Positions 22,460 to 33,088 of a DNA stretch of 64,000 bases are shown here, one piece after another. Both the position numbers and the translations under genes were made by a program. The stretch covers positions 44,887,442-44,951,441 of the forward strand of contig NC_083602.1 of NCBI RefSeq assembly GCF_029168945.1. The letters run 5' to 3'. How positions within the stretch are numbered: position 1 is the stretch's first letter; each line of letters opens with the position of its first letter. The notes under the pieces were generated by a model, which worked only from the letters and a program-made list of their open reading frames with translations, searched no databases and was not told the origin of the DNA. Source of the stretch: Cannabis sativa (lineage: Eukaryota; Streptophyta; Magnoliopsida; Rosales; Cannabaceae).

Positions 22460-24170
22460 ACTGGCCTCAGAGCCATGGTAATTGATTTACTTGCAAGAAA
22501 TTTGGACTTTAAAACGATTGTTTGTATGTTCTTTGGATGGTATCATGTTGTATTGAGTGTTATTTGATGATTGATTGATGTTTGTAAAATTTTCGTGAAA
22601 AATAATTACGATTTTATCTCTGGAATTATTTTTATTGGATAGTATGGAAAAAATTAAGCAAGTTAGCCTTTTACAGAACTTAATTTGGATTTTATTTGAA
22701 TTAGTTATGATTTTTTGAAGATTTGAAAAAATCGGAAATTTTGTCTTGATATTTTCCTGCGATTGCAAATATGTCCGTACAGTTTCGAATTTTTTCGTTT
22801 TTCTTCGATTTTTCATGCTTTTTCATGGAATTAACTTCCAATTTTTTGTATAGTTTTGTATTTATACTATCACTATTCCTAATTCAATTCTAATTATCAT
22901 TTTGAATTAATTTAATATTTTTTAAATTTAATTCAAGATATTAGTGTAATTTGAATTTGAATAGAATTAGTATCTATCTTCTTGCTTAAAAATCTATCTT
23001 ATTTTTAAATTTGATTATATCTTATTTTTTTTAAAATTTAAGGTCAGATTTTATAAGATATTTATAAAATCTTTTAAGATATTTTTAAGATATCTTATCT
23101 TTTAAGATATTTTTAATTATATCTTATCTTTTAAGATATTTTTTTTAAATTAAATCTTTTTAGATATTTTGACCTTATTTAAATTTAAAATAAGATATTT
23201 ATAATCATGTAATTTTAAATTGATGTAAGATATTTTGCTAACTTTTAAATTTTGTTATTTTATTTATTTAAATTAAATTTAAAATCAGAAAAGATATTTA
23301 TTTATCTTTTCTAATTTTTTATTTAATTTTTATTTATAAAATAACATTTAAAATTTAAAAGTAGTTAGCAAATTTTTGAAATGATATTTAGGTTGGTTGA
23401 AACCTAATTTTTCAAAAATTGTAGGTTTAATTTTAAATTTTTTTTAATTTTTGAATTTTTCAATTTTTTTAAAATTTTTCGAATTTTTTTTTATTTAATT
23501 AATTATTTTCGAAATTAAATATTTAATTTAAAATTAAATAAATCCTACATCCAACTATCCAGCTAACCTTGTTGCAGGAGTATGTGTTTTAGCTTGTTTG
23601 TAAGTTTTCAAAACCTATTATTACTTGATTGCAAATAGCCATGGTTACTTTTTGCCGTATCTAATGATCCGATGGCTCCACTTGGTCAAGTTAATAATTT
23701 GTAACAGGTATATTTACAATCTTCTTTCATCTGTGTATGACCTAGCAACATGATAGGACCCATCCAAAGTGTGCCTGTGTGAGCCTATGTGTTTAATTTT
23801 ATTATAGATGCATATAGGTTGTTGTTGCTAAAATAAATTATCATAGTTCTTGATAGAATTTATTTAGGCCCATTTAGTTATTGGGCTTATTCAATTAATA
23901 ACAGTTGTTCTTATTAAGGTTAAATTCCTCTCTTTTGGGCCTTGTGTGAGAGTTGGGAGCCATAGAAGTGGGTACGACATACTGAACCCAGCACCCCCTC
24001 ACACAAACCACCCCAATTGTGAAGGCCCATTTGCCTGATTTGAACAACTGTACCAGGTTAATTACACTAGTTTAACCTAAAAAACTTGATTAGCAACATA
24101 ATTAATTTCATTTATTTTGAAATTAATTTAAGAAAATTATAGTTTAAAGAATTTTTTATTCTAAGCTAAA
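22460..24170 (+). other. Element B PBS and AT-rich 5' interior
   Basis: The PBS-like TGGCCTCAGAGCC is at 22462-22474. The rest is AT-rich and non-coding, with repeats of TATCTTTTAAGATATTTT between about 23040 and 23170. A conserved island lies at 23925-24055. I see no gag here. The Tat element was inserted at 24170. Confidence 0.75.
23925..24055 (+). other. Conserved island, forward copy
   Basis: Counterpart of 3118-3245 in element B. It holds GGGCCTTGTGTGAGAG, GTGGGTACGACATACTGAAC and CCCCAATTGTGAAGGCCC in the same order and spacing. In element A the equivalent stretch was lost with the Athila-side deletion. Confidence 0.6.
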
Positions 24171-24950
24171 TGTTGCCCCTGAATTCGCCCAAAATACGTG
24201 GACTAGTCGAAATAGGACACGTGGATCAGATAACCTGTAAACATTTGATAAGTCTTTGTGCGCCACAAGGAAGCGCGGTTAGCGTGGGTCCCGGAGGAGG
24301 CACCCGGAGTACAAGGTACTCCAGGAAGCTCGCATGGCGTGAAGCCTCTCCGGGATGTGTCAGATCTCTCTCGAGCAATCAAGTCGCATTTAATGCCGCA
24401 TGGGAGGAAGCGTGTTGGGACTGTAACACGCAATAAAGTCTGACGGCACAACCCCCAATTAGCAGCGCTACAGTAATGATCATTTAAGTCTAGCGACGGC
24501 TACTCAGCGAAGAGTCACGTCAATCACAAGGCAAAAAGGACATTCTTCATAAAAACCCTATGGCACCTAGGGATTTGACCATGCATCACCCATGGTATAT
24601 TCATTGGAAATGCCCAACCTTATGGATACTTACAGATACATGTGTAAGAACAATTCTAGGGATTACCCCACCAAAACACTATAAATACCCCCTCAAAGCT
24701 CATTTAATGGGGTCGAGAATCTTGGTTTGCAAAAGAGCAAGAAGAGAAAATACTCACCAAGAACATTCTCTGTATTTATGAGAAAGACATTCTCTCAAGT
24801 GTGGAATCTGTATTAAATACATCCATTAATAACAAAGACTCGTGGACTAAGGCTCATTAACGCCCCAACCACGTAAAAATCTTCATCTCACTTTCTTACA
24901 GCTCTTTATTATAATCATATTTTAATAGTTGCCGAAAATCTCGGTCAACA
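24171..24950 (+). repeat. Tat left LTR
   Basis: 780 bp, TGTTGCCCCTG to CTCGGTCAACA, with terminal inverted repeats TGTTG/CAACA. TATA box TATAAATA at 24680-24687. Confidence 0.93.
24680..24687 (+). promoter_or_regulatory. TATA box, Tat left LTR
   Basis: TATAAATA in ACACTATAAATACCCCC, the likely promoter for genomic Tat RNA. The identical site in the right LTR is at 36230-36237. Confidence 0.65.
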
Positions 24951-24953
24951 TTT

Positions 24954-24972
24954 TGGTGCTTTCATTGAGAGC
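24954..24972 (+). other. Tat primer-binding site
   Basis: TGGTGCTTTCATTGAGAGC begins three bases after the LTR end and starts TGG, as expected for pairing with a tRNA 3' CCA end. I cannot tell which tRNA from sequence alone, but it is not initiator Met. Confidence 0.6.
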
Positions 24973-25013
24973 TGAGGAAAGCTACTACATAACAAGCATT
25001 TGACTTCACAACA

Positions 25014-27743
25014 ATGGTGGAGACAAGAAGTACACGTCACCCTCGCCCTCTGGAAGATGCTCAAGATCCAAATGAGGAAGATGTAGCCTCGAAGCGAGCG
25101 GAGGAGTCCGAGGAAGAAGAAGAAGAAATAGTTCCCGACGAGAACTACGAGGAAAACCTCGACGAGTATGCCTACGACGGAGGAAGTTACTCAGAGTTGG
25201 TGCTCCTTAGACAAAAAGCTATCGATCATGAAGCTGAGATCGAAGCTCAGAAAGCGCAAAATCAAAAAATGCAGGAAGTGATGCTAGCCATGCAGAAAGC
25301 CATGGAGGCTGCTGGTATTCACGTGCATCCCAAGGCAATGGCCGCTGGGCTCGACGGGGAACCAGCGACGTCCTCGCCTAATTCCCAGCAGCAAAGACCT
25401 AGGGAACCTAGCCCTATAAGGCACCCTGCTGAGGAAAATCAAACAAAAAACCCTACTTCTACCCCTGGGCGAAAGAAAAAGGTGCAGGATCCGCGAAGGG
25501 TCCGCTCAGATTTCCCTAAAGGGAAAGGTCCGCAGAGGGGCAAGCCCCAAAGAGGGAGTCTTGGCCCTCAGGATCGAGGGGACCGGAAAAGCGTTTCTGT
25601 GCACCAGGAACCAGGGGGTAGAGGAAGAAGAGGACAGAGATGTCCTCCCATTGATCTGAGAAATCAAATCAATGGGAATCAAGGTGACCTCCGGGATCAC
25701 CTTGACCAAAAAAGATACAGGCCCGTGGTCTCTTCGGGTACTGTAAACGAAGGGATTATGGCAAAACTTGCCATACTTCGGAAAGATATTACTCGAGTCT
25801 CTCAGAGGCAGAAGGGAGACGACTCCGACTCGGACAGTGAGGATCGAGAGCCATGTGCCAAGCATATCCTGGAGGCGGAGCTCCCTAAAAACTTCAAGAT
25901 GCCCGAAATGGCGGCATATACTGGGAACTCCGACCCCAGTGATCACTTGTCACGGTTCAACCGTGTCATGACGATCATGCGGGTCAGCAATGACGCCAAA
26001 TGCTTGTGTTTCCCCCTCACTCTGAGCGGATCAGCGGAGGAATGGTTCAAAAAGCTGGAACCAGGATCCGTGGGTTGTTGGAACAAACTCCAAACCAACT
26101 TCCGGAGACAGTTTGTCGCTGCTAGGAAGGTTAACTTGGAGGTTAGTGCCTTGACCAACATCAAGCAACTGCCCACCGAGACCTTGAAGAATTACATCAA
26201 GAGGTTCCGAGAGGAAGCCTCGAAGACCAAGAAGGTCGATGACGGACAACAGCTTGCGCTTCTCCAAGCAGGAATCCGCACTGGGACTCCCTTCTGGAAC
26301 GAGTTGCAGCAAGAAGGCGCTGCTAGCCTTCAGGACTTCCAGAAGAGAGTCCAAAAATATATTAACCTCGAAGAAGCCCAGATCGTGGCTTACGGAGGCT
26401 ACTATCCCACCGGGATAGCAGGGTACATGCCCGAGTGTCGTCCTCGGCACCGTCCCGACCGCGACTCCACAAGTAAGTGGCATACAATTCTCTCGCTACT
26501 CCCGGTACAGCCAAGGCCAAGCTTTGGCACCGCATCTTCCCATTACGGCAACCCGTCCGGGTGAATGGACGAGCTCCTTCACGGGCGGCCCCGACCGTTA
26601 GCTTGACGGAGCCCTACCCAGGGGTCGAGGAGCAAAAGGTCCTCCAAGGGCAGCACCCGAACGGGAGAGAAGCGCCAGAAAAAGGGGTACACACCCCAAT
26701 ACACTCAGTACACAGAGCTCACGGACTCTCAGGAACGTGTGTACTTCGCCACTAAGCAAAATACGCACTACCGGAGACCCCAGCCGTTGTACAAAGATAG
26801 CTCCCGGAGAGATCCGAGTAAAAGATGCGAGTATCACAACGACATTGGTCATAGCACCAATGAGTGTAAGAATCTCAAAGACGAGATTGAGAATCTGATC
26901 CGCTTGGGCCACCTCTATGAGTGGATCAAAAATAGGTTGCCCCACCTTAATCCAGGGCAGGTGGCCGGGGGTATGCCTCCGGGAACGCCAGGGGGTACAG
27001 CAGGAGCATTGCCTCCAGCTGCTCCCGCAGGTGACACCCAACATATTCCCGGACTACCGCCCCGGCCCAATGGACGGGTAGCCATGATCTCCGGAGGTCC
27101 CCATATCGGAGGAAATACTCGCAAGGAGCGAAAAAGATATGCCGAGGCCGCGAAACACAGTGAGGTGTGGGAGGTTACTCAACTCCCAGCCCAAAGGCCT
27201 CGGCTAATGGACCAACCCATAACGTTCACAGAAGAAGACGCCAAGACGGTGCGTTTTCCTCACCACGACCCGCTGGTCATAGAGACCCCCATCGCAAATA
27301 AAGTGGTGGCTAGGGTCTTGATTGACAATGGGAGTTCCGTGAACTTGCTCTTCAAAGAAGCCTTCACTGCGATAGGGTTGACCGATCGAGACCTCTCGCC
27401 TAGTGGGTCACAGCTCACGGGATTTAACGGGACGACGCTAATCCCGATGGGAAAAGTAAGGCTCCAGGTTACCCTGTGCCTGGATACCCCCCAGAGCACA
27501 TTTAAGTATTGCACCTTCGTGGTGGTAGACTGTCCAACAGCCTACAACGCGATCCTAGGCCGACCGGCCCTAGTGGACTTTGGTGCGATTACTTCAATCC
27601 GACACCTGTGCCTGAAATTCCCTACCCGAGAAGCGGAGTCGGATCGTGAGGGGAAATCAGGGAGAGGCCAGGCAATGTTACAATGTTGCCACTCACCTAC
27701 CTGTATTCACGCTCCGGGAATCCCCTGGAATAGAGAAGGCTGA
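25014..27743 (+). pseudogene. Tat gag-protease, two in-frame TGA stops
   Basis: Begins at the ATG of MVETRSTRHPRP, 40 bp after the PBS. An acidic N-terminus is followed by a basic linker, then the retrotransposon gag domain (about residues 290-460; HLSRFNRVM, EEWFKKLEPGSVGCWNKL). After the stops come a zinc motif CEYHNDIGHSTNEC (about 26827-26868) and a protease with DNGSSVNLL (27325-27351) and AILGRPALVDF. The gag and protease parts lie in one frame, broken by TGA at 26562-26564 and TGA at 26604-26606. Both can be read as CGA to TGA changes. The region just before the first stop (26470-26560) matches poorly and may hold paired indels. The frame then shifts near 27650 into the pol part. Gag would form particles and protease would process them; neither can be complete here. 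Confidence 0.85.
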
Positions 27744-28982
27744 AGAGGATGAGTTGGATCCTCGCATAGGATCCGAAAGGGTCGTGGAACCAATGGAGGA
27801 CGTCGAAGAAATACCAGTGTGCGACGACGACTCCACTAAAGTACTCCGAATAGGGAAGAGCCTGGATCCGGAGGAAAAAGAAAAAATAATAAAAACACTG
27901 AAGGGCGCCATAGACATCTTTGCATGGCGCCAAGAAGACATGACCGGCATAATGTCATCGCCCATGTACTCAATGTCAACCCGGACATGCCCCCTGTACA
28001 GCAAAAGAGACGCCCGCTCGACTCGGTGAAAGCCGAGGCCTTAGAGAAAGAGGTGGACAAACTTTTGTCCAATGGCATGATCCGCGAAGTATACTATTCG
28101 GAATGGCTGGCCAATCCGGTCCTGGTACCCAAGCCGAATGGGACTTGGCGAGTTTGTATAGATTTCACAGATCTAAACAAAGCCTGCCCAAAGGACCGCT
28201 TCCCGCTACCCGGGATCGACCGGATGGTAGACGCCACGTCCGGATTTAAGCTCTTGTCTTTCATGGATGCCTATGCTGGGTACAACCAAATAAAAATGCA
28301 TACGGCAGACCAGGAGTGCACTAGCTTCAGGACCGATAAGGGGGTATACTGCTACCTAGTCATGCCTTTCGGACTGAAAAATGCCGGAGCAACCTATCAA
28401 AGAATGGTTAACCGGATGTTTAAAAGCCTCCTGGGACGAAACATGGAGGTATATGTAGACGACATGCTCGTCAAATCCAAAGCATGCAACAGCCATGCAA
28501 GCGACTTAGAAGAATGTTTCGAAGTCGTCCGGAGATACGGTATGAAGCTCAACCCGAAAAAGTGCACTTTTGGGGTCAAGTCGGGAAAATTCCTGGGCTT
28601 CATAGTCAGCCAAAGGGGAATCGAAGCAAACCCGGAGAAAATCCATGCTCTCCTGGACATGCCATCCCCCAAGAAGCATAAGGACGTGCAAAGCTTGACC
28701 GGAAAGGTAGCTGCACTGAGTCGCTTTATCTCACGCTCCACGGACAAGTGCATACCCTTCTTCAACATACTGAAGAAATGCCAAAAGTTCGAATGGTCGG
28801 ATGAATGCGAGGAGGCATTCAAGAGGTTGAAAGACCACATGGCCAAACCTCCTATCCTATCGAAACCCGTCCTTGGAGAAGACTTGTTCCTTTATTTGGC
28901 CGTCTCCGAGCACGCGGTCGGCCGCCCGGTCCGGAGGAAGAAAAAACTCAGCACCCCGTGTACTATGTCAGTAAGCGCATGA
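27646..28982 (+). pseudogene. Tat pol: protease-RT linker and reverse transcriptase
   Basis: The linker (27646-28029) ends in IDIFAWRQEDMTGI, typical of Tat pol between protease and RT. A shift near 27955 moves to the RT frame (27924-28982). RT motifs are WRVCIDFTDLNKACPKD, MPFGLKNAGATYQRM, the catalytic YVDD (28452-28463) and GFIVSQRGIEANP. It ends in the start of the first RNase H (LYLAVSEHAV), where the expected first catalytic Asp is absent, as is usual in Tat elements. A further shift lies near 28930. RT itself is undamaged in its core. Confidence 0.85.
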
Positions 28983-29860
28983 TAGGGGCCGAGACTAGGT
29001 ACCCGGTCATTGAAAAATTAGTATTCTGCCTCCTGATGGCATCAAGGAAGCTGAGGCCATACTTCCAAGCCCATCCGATCAAAATCTTGACCAATCATCC
29101 GCTCCGGCAAGTTCTCCAGAAGCCTGAAGCATCCGGAAGACTCCTCAAGTGGGCGATGGAGCTGAGTCAATTCGACTTACATTACGTACCCCGGATTTCC
29201 ATAAAAGGCCAAGCCTTGGCAGACTTCATCACCGAATGTAATGAAGCCGAGGCAACAGCCAATACGCCGGTACCACCAATCCCCACTTGGAGGGTATTTG
29301 TAGACGGAGCTTCTAATGAAAACGGTTCGGGAGCCGGAGTGGCTATGATATCACCTACTGGATTGCGGCTCCAGGCAGCACTCCGATTCAACTTCACAGC
29401 TTCAAACAATGAAGCCGAATATGAGGCCCTGATAGCAGGGCTAAAATTGGCTAAAGCTGTAGGAGCCAAGAGAGTGGAAGTCTACAGTGACTCTCGAGTG
29501 GTCGTAAACCGTGTCTCCGGAGAATACCAAACTCGCGGCGAACGGATGGCCGCGTACGTAGCAATAGTCCGAGAACCGCTCCACGAGTTCACGGACTATA
29601 AAATAGAAAGAATCCCCCGAGAGAAGAACGCTCATGCGGGCCCGTCGGCTAAGTTAGCCTCGGACGGTGAAATCGAAGAGCCGGGGGTAGTACCGGTGGA
29701 ACGCTTGGCAGAGCCAAGCATCAAAATAAAAGAGACCACACTAACGGTTGGGCAAGAACCCGACCGGATGGTCCCCATCATAAAATACATAACCACGGTG
29801 AGTTGCCCCAAGAGAGGGCACTGTCTCGAAAGATTCAGTATCAGGCTGATCGTTATGTAA
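28805..29860 (+). pseudogene. Tat pol: degenerate RNase H and archaeal-type RNase H
   Basis: After about 28940 this frame holds the rest of the first RNase H (HPVYYVSKRMIGAETRYP, ILTNHPLRQVLQKPEASG). From about 29290 it holds the second, archaeal-type RNase H known only from Tat among plant gypsy elements: catalytic D in VFVDGAS, E in SNNEAEYEALIAG, D in VYSDSRVVV. The last expected Asp, in the usual HADALA context, is Gly here (GGC at 29639-29641, HAGPSAKLAS), so this copy should be catalytically impaired. The frame ends at 29860 before the integrase. Confidence 0.82.
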
Positions 29861-29894
29861 TGATGGACCAAATTCTCTACGGAGAGAACTCGGC

Positions 29895-30994
29895 ATGCCT
29901 TATTTAAGGTGTGTATCGGACCCTGAAGCTAGACAAATCATGCTGGAGGTCCATGAAGGGTTCTGTGGAGATCATACGGGAGGACCCAGCCTCTCAAAGA
30001 AAATATTGAGGCAAGGGTACTTCTGGCCAACAATGAAAAAAGATTGTATAGACTATGTCCAAAAGTGTGACTCGTGCCAAAGGTACGCGAACATACCGAG
30101 AGCTCCTCCAAATGAGATCACTTTGATGACCAGCCCACGGCCCTTCGCGGTACGGGGAATAGATCTCATCGGGTCTCTACCTACGGGAAAAGGAGGGGTA
30201 AAGTATGCAATAGTAGCAGTGGACTACTTCCCCAAGTGGACAGAGGCTGAGCCTATGAAGACGATAATCGCTAAGAAGGCATTGGACTTTGTTATCAAAA
30301 ACATAGTGTGTCGATACGGCTTGCCTCACAAGATAGTCTCGGACAATGGAAAGCAATTCGATTGCGAGGAATTTGCGACTTTTGCAACCAACACGGAGTG
30401 GTAAAAAGCTTCTCCGCTTAGCCGGCCTCAAACAAACGGCCGGCGGAAGCGGATCAATAAAATCCTAAAGGTCACTTTGAAAAAGAAGGCCGGCTTTGTA
30501 AAAATAAGCGGCTCGAAGAATTGCACAAGGGTATTGTGGGCCTACGGACGACCCCAGAGAACCACAACCGGTCACTCGCCGTTCTCAATGGCGTACGGTT
30601 GTGAAGCAATGGTCCGGTGGAAACATTATTCCCATCCCACAGGAGGACGACTTATGATCCGGCCACCAATCAGGCACTGCTCCAAGAGGCTTTGGATCAA
30701 GTCGAAGAACTCCGGGATGAGTCTCAAATACGGATGGCTGCTTATCAAAAGAAGGTGACCAAGTATTTTAACTCCAAGGTTAAAAACAGAAAATTCGCTA
30801 TTGGGGATATGGTCCTAAGAAGGGTTTTTCCAGCCACCCAAGAACCCGGAGTGGGGGTACTTGGACCAAATTGGGAGGGACCATATGAGATCGAGGACGA
30901 GATCGGTTCTGGCACTTACAAACTAAAAAGAATGGACGGAACCACCGTCCCAAGAGCCTGGAATGCCGATCACCTCAGAAAATATTACCAGTAG
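29895..30994 (+). pseudogene. Tat pol: integrase in several frames
   Basis: The first frame (29895-30404) has the HHCC zinc domain (HEGFCGDH to CDSCQ), catalytic D in RGIDLIGSL and D in IVSDNGKQF. A shift near 30375 and stops at about 30418 and 30448 break the third catalytic region. A Glu survives in a damaged context near 30447. A short frame (30477-30620) keeps TTTGHSPFSMAYGCEA. The C-terminal domain (30617-30994) keeps VLRRVFPATQEPG, GPNWEGPYEI and the terminal WNADHLRKYY. At least four lesions lie in 1.1 kb, so it is inactive. It is the most damaged part of this otherwise young element. Confidence 0.83.
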
Positions 30995-31474
30995 CGAATT
31001 AAAACTTAGATTTTGTTCAAAGGGTTTGTACCGTCCAAATGTATACCTCCTCTATATTAAATAAAACTGAGTGCCTTAAAAACAAAGTTTCTATGCCACT
31101 CAGGGGGGTACTAGGGTATACCGCACGGACAAACAAAAAACAAACTAAGTAAAATATCCTGACCCAAAGTAAGGTGTCAAAAAGTATGCACAAAAATAAA
31201 AAGCATAAGTATAAAAATCCTGAGCCAAAGGACAGGTTAAAAAATATAAGTGTGACAAATAAAGATCGCATAAAAAAAAATATCCTAGCCCAAAGGGCAG
31301 GTCATATACATATAAACGGCCCGGGGACAGGCCTTAAAATATAATTGTCTCCCCTTCAAATGAAAGCTGCTACCTATATGTAAATTGTTCTAAGGCAGCA
31401 GCAAATATGTACAAACAAAAAAAAGAGAGAGTTATAAAAGAAATGGGTTGAATCTGGGTCGATAGTACGGCAGC
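30995..31474. other. Gap between convergent pol and antisense gene
   Basis: 480 bp with no gene. It contains imperfect tandem repeats (31151-31310) and would carry the 3' ends of both the sense genomic RNA coding part and the antisense mRNA. Confidence 0.6.
31151..31310 (+). repeat. Imperfect ~62-bp tandem repeats in the Tat 3' region
   Basis: Three units starting near 31151, 31213 and 31276 share ATCCTGACCCAAAGTAAGG / ATCCTGAGCCAAAGGACAGG / ATCCTAGCCCAAAGGGCAGG. A partial fourth (CCCGGGGACAGGCC) follows. Tat and Ogre elements are known for hypervariable tandem repeats in this place. Confidence 0.7.
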
Positions 31475-32149
31475 TCAATCAGCCCGCGGAGGAAGGCGAG
31501 GTCCAATACGCGCCTCTAGCGCGGCATCAAGCTTCTTCTTCTTTTCCTGGAATCTGGCAATCATTTCCTCGGGTTTGGGATAAAAAGTAAGCTTGATATT
31601 TTGCTCATTGGTGGCCCAAGCCATGTAGACACCATCATCGAAGCGCTTCGGGCACCGGGCGCAGGAAACGGGAGAAAGGAGCTCGGCCCTCTTGGCCTTC
31701 CTGGTGGATTGTTCTTTGAAATCCCTAAGCTCCTTCAACTCCGCAGCTAGAGCGGCCTTGGACTCAATGTCCGACTGGTGAGTTTCCTCTAAAGATGTCA
31801 CCTTGGCGACCATTTCATCCAAAGCCTCCCTGGCCTCCCGGAGATCCCGCCTGGCCTTGTCAGCAGCCTCGGTTTGAGCCCTTAGTTCCTCCTGATGATG
31901 GGCCTCCATCCTGTCCCTCCGCTGAGCCTCGTCCCGGATCATGGCCTCCGCCTGAGCCTCCCTCCGTTTTGCCTCCTCTTCCTTGGCCTTGGCCGCGGCC
32001 TCCTGGCGCTCGGCAGCCTCCTGGTAGATCTGCCTCTCCGCTGTGAGGTCCTGGAGGACCTTCCTGACATCATTCATGTCCCCGAAGTCGGACAGAGTGA
32101 AGCCATGGTTTATGATGTTCTTGGAGAGGCGGCCAGCCTCAGCAGCAAG

Positions 32150-32245
32150 CTGAACCATAATGAAAGGATAAGAAGGAGGAATTTCTCAAAGGAGAAAGTA
32201 AAATACAAACAATAAAAGGAAACGCAAAAATTACAAAGTACTTAC
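32150..32245 (-). other. Intron 2 of the antisense gene
   Basis: 96 bp. Donor ACGGTG^GTAAGTAC, acceptor TTATGGTTCAG^CTTGC. Joining it keeps the frame in phase 0 (…LTV / LAAEAG…). Without splicing a stop follows within five codons, so splicing is needed to reach the coiled-coil exon. Confidence 0.75.
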
Positions 32246-33010
32246 CACCGTGAGAGAATGGCTGAGGTCCTGGACCTGGAAGATGGAGTTCAGGGAAGCG
32301 CAAGTGGCAAACCGCTTAGGCGCACAACGGGTGAGCTGAGAAGCGAACTCGCCGGTCATCTCCGCGGCAAAAGGAGCCAAGGTAGGCCCTAGGAAGCGAC
32401 GGAACCAGTCCGATAAGGGGTCCAGATTAAGGTCCCACGGATCCTGGTATTCCGGGTGGTTGATGCTCGCCTCAACCTCAGCTCGCAGAATCCTCCTAAG
32501 GGCCTCCACTTAGGCATACCCCCGGGAGTGTTCGTCCATAGCATAGTTGTGTTTGGCTATGCGAAGCTCCTGCCTCACCTCGTCCCCCAGAATCGGGGTA
32601 AGAACGATGTTGGGAGGAGCAGGATTTTCCTCCATCGGGGAGACCCCGCCGTCCAGACCATGAGCAGGAGTGTCGGCTCTCCGAGGCCTCTTTGGCTCAT
32701 CCTGGGCAATCATCTTGCCCTTGCGCTTACGAATCAGAGCCACCTCAGGCTCCTCCTCGCCCTCCTCTGCTTCCTCCGAAAGGGCTCGAGGCGCTCCCGC
32801 ACCCCCAGCGGCTTCCTCCGAGAAGTCCCATCCCTTCCCTTGGCCTTCTCCCGGAAGCACCTCCTCGTCATCCACTAAGTCAATAGTGTCGGGGGGAGCG
32901 CTGGAAGAAACCTTCAAGGAAAGGGGTCGGGGGAGAAGAGGTGAAGGCCGGAGGAGCCACGGGAGTATGAACCCCGGCAAGCTGTTCCAGGATAGCATCC
33001 ATGGAGATAT

Positions 33011-33088
33011 CTGTTTCAAAAAATAAGCAAGTGTTAGAAGTCCGTGAGGAACCGCTTATACAAGATACAGCAAATAAACTACTCCTAC
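33011..33088 (-). other. Intron 1 of the antisense gene
   Basis: 78 bp, AT-richer than its flanks. Donor GTTCGG^GTAGGAGT, acceptor TTTTTTGAAACAG^ATATC. Its length is a multiple of three and it contains no stop, so both the spliced and the retained form stay in frame. That leaves room for two protein forms. Confidence 0.65.

Noticed and set aside
24170..24451. ORFs at the start of the Tat LTR, repeated at 35720-36001
   Set aside because: Both are in the LTR U3 and identical because LTRs are identical; no coding signature.
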